Source of the DNA: JBBAFS01 sp041655255
GTDB taxonomy: Bacteria; Spirochaetota; Spirochaetia; Sphaerochaetales; Sphaerochaetaceae
Length of the DNA: 28,371 bases
Direction of reading: 5' to 3'
Assembly (NCBI GenBank): GCA_041655255.1
Contig: JBBAFS010000013.1
Location: forward strand, 1 to 28,371
A model generated the notes under the pieces. The model was not told the origin of the DNA, did no database searches, and was given only the letters and a program-made list of their open reading frames with translations. Positions 22,652 to 28,371 of the stretch are shown here, piece by piece. Position 1 is the stretch's first letter. The number at the start of each line of letters is the position of its first letter. Made by a program: the position numbers and the translations under genes.

Positions 22652-23533
22652 ATGTCAGTCTTGAAAAAAAACAGCTATTACATAAAGTTAATGATACCGG
22701 GAACTATTTTCCTTATTATAGTGATCCTAGCCCCTATCATTTCAACTTTTGTTATGAGCTTACAAAGTTACAATTTTACTAGACCAAGTGCTAAATCGTG
22801 GATTGGTCTTAAAAACTATGCAGATATCTTCACTGATTCACTCTTTTGGGAATCAATTTGGCATACTGTTGTCTATACAGTAGTTGCCGTGGCATCCGAA
22901 TTTTTCTTGGGTCTTTTAATTGCTCTCTTGTTTTATAGGATATCAAAAGAAAATAGTCCTTTGATGTCGCTCTTTATTTTACCATCTGTTATTTCACCAG
23001 TAGTAGTAGGGCTTATTTTCAGATATATGCTTAATACTGAATTTGGGTATTTCACTTACCTGTTGAATAAGGTAGGTTTATTTAAAAATATTGCACTGTT
23101 AGGTAATGTAAAAACGGCTTTAGGGTCAGTTATTGCCGCAGATATTTGGCAATGGACGCCCTTTTTGGCTTTAATGCTTCTTTCAGGTATGATTACTCTT
23201 CCACAAGAACCATTTGAAGCTGCCAAAGTCGATGGCGCTTCGCAATTAGATACACTGATACACATAATGCTTCCTCTGCTAAAACCAGTGATTAGGGTCT
23301 CTTTGATGTTACGAATCGCTGATGCGGTGAAAGAGTTTGATAAACTGTTCGTAATGACAGAGGGAGGACCAGGGACAGCCTCTGAAACTCTGAATTACCT
23401 CTCATATCGAATTAACTTTAGATACTTTCAGATGGGGAGAGGTTCTGCCCTTGTCTTTATAATTCTTATTTTCATAATTCTTTTGAGCATTGTTGTGTTA
23501 AGGACACTCAGCGTTAAGGAGGACATCTATTGA
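22652..23533 (+). CDS. ABC sugar permease, MalF/UgpA type
   Basis: 293 residues with about six membrane spans. The first starts at LMIPGTIFLIIVILAPIISTF; FTRPSAKSWIGLKNYADIF is the standard periplasmic loop before the second. The EAA loop, which docks the ATPase, reads EPFEAAKVDGASQLDTLIHI followed by MLPLLKP. Near the C terminus MTEGGPGTASETLNYLSYRI is a strong UgpA/MalF-family marker. The ATG has only a weak RBS (GTAGG). It follows the GNRA hairpin and overlaps the next permease by 4 bp (stop TGA in TTGA). Confidence 0.92.
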   Translation: MSVLKKNSYYIKLMIPGTIFLIIVILAPIISTFVMSLQSYNFTRPSAKSWIGLKNYADIFTDSLFWESIWHTVVYTVVAVASEFFLGLLIALLFYRISKENSPLMSLFILPSVISPVVVGLIFRYMLNTEFGYFTYLLNKVGLFKNIALLGNVKTALGSVIAADIWQWTPFLALMLLSGMITLPQEPFEAAKVDGASQLDTLIHIMLPLLKPVIRVSLMLRIADAVKEFDKLFVMTEGGPGTASETLNYLSYRINFRYFQMGRGSALVFIILIFIILLSIVVLRTLSVKEDIY

Positions 23534-24348
23534 AAACTTTTATTAAGAAAAACTCAGAAAATATCCTCCTCGTCATAATTGTTCTGTTGTTCATTTTCCC
23601 TATTATTTGGACGTTTCTCACATCGATTAAAACTGACTTAGATGCGTGGAGGCTCCCACCCAAATATATTTTCTCTCCATCAATAAAAAACTATTTAATT
23701 GTACTTTTTGATAAAGGGTTTATTGGTTTTATTGGCAACAGCCTTATTACGTGTTTTTCTGCTACCGGAATAGCTCTGTTATTAGGGGTTCCAATGGCAT
23801 ATGCCTTAGCACGTTCAAAATTAAAAATAAACTCAATTATTTTTGTTGGAGTATTTGTGGCATATATCCTGCCACCTATTGTATTAAGTATTCCTCTTTA
23901 TGTTGTCTTTGCTCGCCTTGGAATGCTTGATCGATACACGACAATTATTATTACACACATAACCTTTATCCTTGCATTTACCGTTTGGTTGATGAGAGGC
24001 TTTTTCGAAGAAATTCCAGCAGAAATTGAAGAGAGTGCATTGATTGATGGCTGTTCGAACACTCAGACATTTCTTCTCATTACATTACCAATGGCACGAT
24101 CTGGTTTAGTTTCGACAGTGATTTTCTCTTTTATTTTGTCATGGAACGACTTTATGTATGCTTTGGTGCTGACAAGCTCAAAGACAAGGTTAGTAAGTGT
24201 TGCCGTAGCTCAATTTTTAACTCCCCATGGAATGTTTTGGGGACAAATGTGTGCTGCAGGTATCATCGCAATTTTACCTATTTTAGTATTCACTTTATTT
24301 GCCCGTAAATTCCTAGTAAGAGGAATGTCGATGGGTGGAATTAAGTAA
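23530..24348 (+). CDS. ABC sugar permease, MalG/UgpE type
   Basis: 272 residues with six predicted spans (the first NILLVIIVLLFIFPIIWTFL) and the MalG-family phrases FIGNSLITCFSATGIALLLG, MAYALARSKLK and IPAEIEESALIDGCSNTQTF with ITLPMARSGL, the EAA loop. The start is TTG, supported by AAGGAGG with 7-nt spacing and by the 4-bp overlap with the upstream permease. No ATPase gene follows: the next gene is a dehydrogenase. The importer therefore depends on an ATPase encoded elsewhere, perhaps a shared MsiK/UgpC-like protein. Confidence 0.92.
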   Translation: MKTFIKKNSENILLVIIVLLFIFPIIWTFLTSIKTDLDAWRLPPKYIFSPSIKNYLIVLFDKGFIGFIGNSLITCFSATGIALLLGVPMAYALARSKLKINSIIFVGVFVAYILPPIVLSIPLYVVFARLGMLDRYTTIIITHITFILAFTVWLMRGFFEEIPAEIEESALIDGCSNTQTFLLITLPMARSGLVSTVIFSFILSWNDFMYALVLTSSKTRLVSVAVAQFLTPHGMFWGQMCAAGIIAILPILVFTLFARKFLVRGMSMGGIK

Positions 24349-24371
24349 ATAAATGTAGAAGGAGGCTCGCT

Positions 24372-25403
24372 GTGAGTATGAAAGCAGCTGTGCTATCAGG
24401 CACAAAAGATTTATCGTTAAAAGATGTACCTATTCCAAAAATTGCTGAAGATGAAGCATTGGTTAGAGTACAATCATGCGGATTATGTGGAACAGATATT
24501 CATGCTTATGAAGGTGATTTCATGCCACAATATCTTCCATTAATTCTAGGACATGAATTCTCAGGTGATATTGTTGAACTGGGTAGTAAAGTAAAGAACT
24601 TCAAAATTGGAGACAGAGTCACAGTGAGCCCAGAGATTTATTGTCACTCCTGTGAAAATTGTCGAAAGGGGTCAAATAGAATTTGTCTTGATTGGGATTC
24701 TATTGGAACGAGTGTAGATGGAGCCTTTGCTGAATACATCAAAGTGAGAAAAGATTGTCTTCACCACTTACCTGAATCAATATCATACGATGTTGGAGCT
24801 TTATTAGAACCAGCAGCATGTGTATACTGTGGTATTAGACAAGTCCCAGAATACTTTGATAAGCGTGTACTCATCATGGGTGCGGGCTCAATTGGACTTT
24901 TATGGTTAACGCTTCTGCGCTCTCGTAATCCACTCGTTCTTGATATGATTGATGTGGATGATGACAAACTTGCGTTTGCACAATCCTTAGGCGCAGATTC
25001 AGTATTTAATACTAAGGATGCGAAAGACTCCTATTATGATGTCATCAAAAAGAAATATGACGTTGTAGTTGACTGTACTGGTGTCCCTTCGGTGATTGAA
25101 CGTGGCTTTACTGTTGTAGATCGAGAAGGAACGGTTATTTTCTTTGGTGTAGCTCCCACACAAGCAAAAATAAATATCAGTCCCTACGATATTTATATTG
25201 ATAGTATTAAAGTTGTAGGGGTATTCCCTGATATGCGTAGTTTTGGAACTATCATTGATATGTTAGATAAAAAGATTGTCGATTTCAGCCCACTAATCAG
25301 TCATCGATTCCCCTTGAGCGAGTTTGAAAAAGGATTTGAATTCTTCAAAGGAAGTTCTGTCGGTCGTACTAAAGTGATGATTTATAACGATTATATTAAA
25401 TAA
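24372..25403 (+). CDS. Zinc-dependent medium-chain dehydrogenase (sorbitol/threonine dehydrogenase-like)
   Basis: 343 residues. The catalytic zinc site is CGLCGTD with the His/Glu of GHEFSGD. The structural zinc site is the four Cys in CHSCENCRKGSNRIC. The Rossmann motif is VLIMGAGSIGLLWLTLL. The family ending SVGRTKVMIYND is typical of sugar and polyol dehydrogenases. It is likely to oxidise a polyol, sugar or sugar phosphate with NAD(P). GTG 24372 is chosen because GGAGG lies 6 nt upstream; the in-frame ATG 24378 would be 12 nt away. Last gene of the polyol operon. A second dehydrogenase beside the SDR allows an oxidation/reduction pair, such as epimer interconversion through a ketose (inferred). 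Confidence 0.93.
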   Translation: MSMKAAVLSGTKDLSLKDVPIPKIAEDEALVRVQSCGLCGTDIHAYEGDFMPQYLPLILGHEFSGDIVELGSKVKNFKIGDRVTVSPEIYCHSCENCRKGSNRICLDWDSIGTSVDGAFAEYIKVRKDCLHHLPESISYDVGALLEPAACVYCGIRQVPEYFDKRVLIMGAGSIGLLWLTLLRSRNPLVLDMIDVDDDKLAFAQSLGADSVFNTKDAKDSYYDVIKKKYDVVVDCTGVPSVIERGFTVVDREGTVIFFGVAPTQAKINISPYDIYIDSIKVVGVFPDMRSFGTIIDMLDKKIVDFSPLISHRFPLSEFEKGFEFFKGSSVGRTKVMIYNDYIK

Positions 25404-25435
25404 GCTACACATAAAGCATTTTTGATATAATCATC

Positions 25436-25478
25436 GATGTTATACGGAGGGGAGTAAGACTCCTCTCCGTATAACATC
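25436..25478. terminator. Very stable 19-bp hairpin at the end of the polyol operon
   Basis: The arm 25436-25454 (GATGTTATACGGAGGGGAG) pairs with 25460-25478 along all 19 positions with a single G-U, around loop TAAGA. It lies 32 bp after the dehydrogenase stop, but there is no T-run after it on either strand. A TATAAT at 25426-25431 stands just in front. It is probably an operon-end transcript stabiliser or terminator, or possibly a short palindromic repeat element. Confidence 0.6.
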
Positions 25479-25571
25479 AACAATATTAAAACCCATCCTT
25501 GAAAATAATGTTGCTCGAATAGTAGATTACTTCTACTTGTGAAAGTAACCTGTTAATTAGAATATCCTTTA

Positions 25572-25600
25572 TTGTAGAAAACTCACAGTTACGATACACT
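25572..25600 (+). promoter_or_regulatory. Promoter of the uracil phosphoribosyltransferase gene
   Basis: TTGTAG at 25572-25577, a 17-bp spacer and TACACT at 25595-25600, giving a start near 25607, about 23 bases before the GTG start. Confidence 0.5.
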
Positions 25601-25629
25601 CATGAAAGTTACGTAGATGGAGAGTACTT

Positions 25630-26715
25630 GTGAATAAAGTAGTATTACACGCAGCCGATTTAGATGGATATCTCACCGAGCAAGATCAAAAGATATTAGA
25701 GCAAGTCAATGAGATGTATTCAGAAGCAGATACGCTGTTTCATCGTATAGAAGAGGGGAGTGAACAAGAGGCCCTTTTAGCACAAGAAGAACTAACCCCC
25801 GTTTTTGAAAACGTGGGTCGTTTTTTAAAGAAAGTCGTTGCAAAAGAGGAGCGTATTCACGTCTACTCCTTTGAGACACCAAAAGAGCAACATGGAGCTG
25901 CTAGTCGCTTGGTCTCTAAGTTACGTAATCCACACACAAGTAATGCTGAGTTTCTTTACTATGTGCAAAGGGCATACGAATTGTTATTTGCCCATGTCTA
26001 TACCGATACAGTCCTTCCCCATAAAAGAAGTATTGTGACACAAACACCAGTTACATTTCCTGTTCGTAACTACGCAGTTCATAAAATACCAAATGTTGAT
26101 AACCTCATAGAAAATAGTGTGATGTGCGTCATGCTTCGAGGGGCACTCCTTCCATCTATGATTATGAGTAAAGAGATTCAAGAGTATAGTTCAGATGGGT
26201 TTGTTACCCCGTTTGCCCTCTTTAGAATTAAACGAGACGATAGTAAAAATGAGAAAAACATGGATTACATTCTCGATTTAGATCGCTCTTTTTTCGATCT
26301 TTCTGAACTTCATGGCAAAGACCTGATTTTTGCAGACCCCATGAATGCTACTGGAGGATCACTAGTCACCATTGTGAATTATCTATTGGAGCAAGGTATT
26401 GAAGTTCGCTCTATTCGATTTATTACAGTCATCAGTGCCCTTAAAGGGGCCTTACGAGTTGTTAGGGCATTGGAGAAAGCAGAAGTCTATACACTGTGGA
26501 TGGACCCAGTGTTAAACGATAAAGCCTATATTCTTCCCGGTCTTGGAGATGCAGGTGATCGTCTTAATGGTACCGATAGTGATCAAAATCCAAGAAACAT
26601 GATTCAATTAATGGCTGATTACGGTTCAAATATCACAAACTTATATCGCTCCCAAGTCAAAGCTATTGAACAACGAGTGTTGGGAGAGAATAACAATTTC
26701 TTTGGAGAGTCATAA
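25630..26715 (+). CDS. upp: Uracil phosphoribosyltransferase with long N-terminal extension
   Basis: 361 residues versus about 210 for ordinary UPRT. The catalytic part starts near residue 150: ENSVMCVMLRGALLPSMIMS, the PRPP-binding DPMNATGGSLVTIVNYLLEQG, and the uracil-binding AYILPGLGDAGDRLNGT. It makes UMP from uracil and PRPP (salvage). The first ~145 residues are helical and charged (EEGSEQEALLAQEELTPVF), conserved in length with no motif I recognise, and there is a short insertion before LHGKDLIFADP. The GTG start has GGAGAG 7 nt upstream and its own promoter. The stop TAA overlaps the AUC start of the lipoprotein gene by one base, so these two are co-transcribed. Confidence 0.88.
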   Translation: MNKVVLHAADLDGYLTEQDQKILEQVNEMYSEADTLFHRIEEGSEQEALLAQEELTPVFENVGRFLKKVVAKEERIHVYSFETPKEQHGAASRLVSKLRNPHTSNAEFLYYVQRAYELLFAHVYTDTVLPHKRSIVTQTPVTFPVRNYAVHKIPNVDNLIENSVMCVMLRGALLPSMIMSKEIQEYSSDGFVTPFALFRIKRDDSKNEKNMDYILDLDRSFFDLSELHGKDLIFADPMNATGGSLVTIVNYLLEQGIEVRSIRFITVISALKGALRVVRALEKAEVYTLWMDPVLNDKAYILPGLGDAGDRLNGTDSDQNPRNMIQLMADYGSNITNLYRSQVKAIEQRVLGENNNFFGES

Positions 26716-27296
26716 TCAAACCAAACAAGACACTCTATATACTAACTACTCTTATACTCGTATGTACTATTAGTTGTGCCACCACCACTTTATCAGAGGG
26801 GAAAATAAACTCTCTGTTAGCTGCTGGAGAGTCGTTAGCCCTTAGTGAAGCTGTTACCTATTACAGTGGGCTCTATGCCACCTATCCCTTTGAAGAGAAG
26901 ATAGGATATAACTATGCACTATTATTAGCAGAAAGTGGGCAGATAGACGACTCTTTAGAGATTTTACAAGCAATGGATGAATATTTTGACCACCGTCACA
27001 TACGAGTATTAAAAGCTATCGGCTCCTTAGCTGTAGAGTCTGAAAAAAATGAACTTGCCGTCGCCTCTTGGCATACACTACTTGAAGTTGATCCTTTAGA
27101 TGATACATCTCGTCAGCTCTTAATCGATTATTACACTGAAAAAGAACTGTATGAACAAGCATATGAATTAGCGTATGAAAAAGTTGAACTACAACAATAC
27201 AGTGCTTCTTCTTTAAAAACTTTGGCATCACTAGAGCAACTCAGTGAAAAAGGTGATGGGAAAAAGTGGTTGTTATTAGCCGACAGTCTTAATTAG
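26715..27296 (+). CDS. TPR-like lipoprotein with probable AUC start codon
   Basis: The frame is open from 26694 and contains no ATG, GTG or TTG before an internal ATG at 26973. Reading from ATC 26715 gives (M)KPNKTLYILTTLILV, then CTISCATTTLSEG: a basic n-region, a hydrophobic core and a lipobox-like TISC, i.e. a lipoprotein signal. GGAG at 26704-26707 is 7 nt upstream, and the ATC overlaps the upp stop as TAATC, just as TAATG overlaps do elsewhere. ATA 26712 is the other candidate. The mature ~175 residues are helical, with tetratricopeptide-like repeats (AVTYYSGLYATYPFEEKIG, LAVASWHTLLEVDPLDD, YEQAYELAYEKVELQQY). The 3' end overlaps adk, which is convergent, by 21 bp. The role is unknown. 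A sequencing error (G to C) at 26717 would also explain the start. Confidence 0.68.
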   Translation: MKPNKTLYILTTLILVCTISCATTTLSEGKINSLLAAGESLALSEAVTYYSGLYATYPFEEKIGYNYALLLAESGQIDDSLEILQAMDEYFDHRHIRVLKAIGSLAVESEKNELAVASWHTLLEVDPLDDTSRQLLIDYYTEKELYEQAYELAYEKVELQQYSASSLKTLASLEQLSEKGDGKKWLLLADSLN

Positions 27297-27902
27297 ACGC
27301 TCATAGACTTCATCTGGGGTTCCATGACCATCAATAGTTCTTAATAATCCTAACTCTTTATAGAAGTCGATTAACGGCTCAGTCTGTTTTTCGTAGATTT
27401 CAAGACGATGTAATATGGCATCGTGGGTATCATCATCTCTTTGAACTAAAGGTTCACCAGTTTCATCATCAATTCCATCAACACGTGGAGGGTTGTAGAT
27501 GATGTGGTACACTCGACCACTAGAAGGGGCTGTACGGCGTCCACTCAGACGCTTAAGAACCTCATCCTCTCCAATATTGAGATAAATGACATGATCAATG
27601 TCTGCTAATGTAGCAAGAGCTTGAGCTTGAGCGAGGGTGCGTGGAAATCCATCAAGGATATACCCTTGTGCCATCTCTGGTTGTTGTAATGTTTGTTTTA
27701 CTACCTCAATTGTTAGTTCATCAGGTACTAAATCACCATGAGCTAACAAATCTTTCATTAATCGACCTTGAGTAGTTGGTTCTTCAGCAATCGTCCTGAA
27801 AAGACGACCAGTAGATATATGAACGACATTCATTCGCTCTTTAGCTAACTGTGCTACTGTTCCTTTTCCCGATCCAGGAGGCCCCAAGAAAACTAAGTTC
27901 AT
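27276..27902 (-). CDS. adk: Adenylate kinase
   Basis: About 208 residues. It catalyses ATP + AMP to 2 ADP. The P-loop FLGPPGSGKGT is at residues ~5-15; the AMP-binding region includes HISTGRLFRTI and ILDGFPRTLAQAQAL; a full-length LID domain (GRRTAPSSGRVYHIIYNPP to EPLVQRDDD) has no Cys zinc site, so it is the non-zinc long form. ATG 27902 follows GAGGG with 5-nt spacing; a GTG one codon earlier (27905) is possible but less well placed. It is convergent with the lipoprotein gene and divergent from the structured-RNA region. Confidence 0.96.
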   Translation of the reverse strand: MNLVFLGPPGSGKGTVAQLAKERMNVVHISTGRLFRTIAEEPTTQGRLMKDLLAHGDLVPDELTIEVVKQTLQQPEMAQGYILDGFPRTLAQAQALATLADIDHVIYLNIGEDEVLKRLSGRRTAPSSGRVYHIIYNPPRVDGIDDETGEPLVQRDDDTHDAILHRLEIYEKQTEPLIDFYKELGLLRTIDGHGTPDEVYERLIKTVG

Positions 27903-27932
27903 CACATCCCTCTTTTGTAACTCTCTAGGGCG

Positions 27933-27961
27933 AATGTATCAAAAAAGGGAATCTTTGTCGC
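27933..27961 (-). promoter_or_regulatory. Candidate adk promoter
   Basis: On the minus strand GCGACA (27961-27956), a 17-bp spacer and TACATT (27938-27933). The start would be near 27926, about 24 bases before the ATG. The match is moderate. Confidence 0.35.
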
Positions 27962-28032
27962 CCCTAAAAATAATTTTAGAAAATTTTTACACTTTTTATA
28001 AAAACTACTAGACGAGAAGTTATAAAATGGGT

Positions 28033-28319
28033 ACTATCCTCTTCGGTTCATGTTTCAAGGTTGCTACCTCAGTAAATGAGGATTTCACCTTGACACTGCC
28101 TAGCGCATCGTGTATCGTAGTTGAGCACGCAAAGATGCGATGCTAGGCCTAGAGCCAAACCGAGGGCCCAAAAAGCTTGGGATTCCTCACCTGATTTATG
28201 ACATTGATAAGCGAAGGAAAGAGAGAAGTTATTGTAAGTTCTACAATCTGTAAAACGTGAGTTTTATAGTGGTGTAAGGGCTTCCAAGTCAATTTCTAAC
28301 GAATAGCACAGCTATCGTT
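28033..28319 (+). ncRNA. Candidate structured RNA of unrecognised family
   Basis: No convincing ORF is present, but many helices are. The closing helix 28040-28048/28158-28166 (9 bp with two G-U pairs) surrounds two arms. Arm one is TCAAGGT/ACCTTGA (28055-28061/28087-28093), topped by hairpin CCTCA GTAAA TGAGG (28067-28081). Arm two is GCCTAGC/GCTAGGC (28098-28104/28142-28148), extended by GCATC/GATGC (28105-28109/28134-28138). Downstream come CCCAA/TTGGG (28167-28181), ATTGTA/TACAAT (28231-28247), TAAAAC GTGA GTTTTA (28251-28266, a GNRA tetraloop) and a bulged hairpin AACG(A)ATAGC/GCTATCGTT (28299-28319) ending in TTTT. TATAAA at 28021-28026 would start transcription near 28033. I see no tmRNA, RNase P, SRP, 6S or riboswitch consensus. 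It may be a stand-alone ncRNA or the leader of a gene beyond the window. Nothing identifiable follows from 28320 to the edge. Confidence 0.6.
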
Positions 28320-28371
28320 TTAATATTGCCAAGGAGAAACTTAAGTTTAATAAGATGTCCGGCACTTGTGC

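Noticed and set aside
28033..28371. tmRNA, RNase P RNA, SRP RNA or 6S RNA at the right end
   Set aside because: The conserved cores (tag ORF and TGGTTTCGAC-like 5' end, GAGGAAAGTCC, GGAAGGAAGC, and the long single-bubble 6S fold) are absent; the multibranch fold differs from each.
1..28371. CRISPR arrays, insertion sequences, phage genes or defence systems
   Set aside because: No regularly spaced repeats, transposase, integrase, phage structural or nuclease-effector genes are seen; the only nuclease is the exported SNase-type protein.

Overview
The window is AT-rich, bacterial and gene-dense, with consensus-like sigma-70 promoters, strong Shine-Dalgarno sequences and many 1-8 bp gene overlaps. 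The fused E1 alpha/beta 2-oxoacid dehydrogenase, the long uracil phosphoribosyltransferase, the FAQ/VAKGSSE-type exported binding proteins and the lipoprotein-like ORF together suggest a spirochaete (Sphaerochaeta/Treponema-like). That assignment is an inference from gene style; no rRNA or other phylogenetic marker was available to test it.

Layout. (1) 1-2878: the 3' part of an aldose 1-epimerase gene, an exported staphylococcal-nuclease-type protein, a small C_GCAxxG_C_C redox protein and an iron-type alcohol dehydrogenase, packed as one run. (2) 2924-3983: tRNA-Glu(TTC) with its own promoter and terminator, then a CmpB/DUF1113-type membrane protein. (3) 4042-10082: a DeoR regulator with a palindrome on its own -10 box, followed by a complete 2-oxoacid (probably pyruvate) dehydrogenase complex in the order E2, E3, fused E1 alpha/beta, closed by a strong bidirectional terminator.

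(4) 10107-17645 looks like a sugar-phosphate locus. A leftward operon (archaeal-type triosephosphate-isomerase-like enzyme, YjbQ, VOC protein) diverges from a rightward operon (SIS-domain sugar-phosphate isomerase, DeoR regulator). These are followed by a binding protein, a fused permease and an ATPase of the FbpABC/AfuABC type. The locus has no sugar kinase, which fits import of an already phosphorylated sugar. (5) 17857-25478 is a polyol/sugar locus: SDR dehydrogenase, FGGY kinase, LacI regulator, a CUT1-type binding protein with two permeases but no ATPase, and a zinc-dependent dehydrogenase. It ends at a very stable hairpin.

(6) 25572-28371 returns to housekeeping genes: a long uracil phosphoribosyltransferase, a TPR-like lipoprotein gene whose only plausible start is AUC (or AUA), and adenylate kinase on the opposite strand. 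The last ~340 bases hold no convincing protein gene. They fold into a series of well-paired helices and probably encode a structured RNA that I could not match to a known family.

The points most worth following up are the probable phosphosugar import/isomerisation locus with its YjbQ and VOC partners, the unassigned structured RNA at 28033-28319, and the AUC-start lipoprotein.
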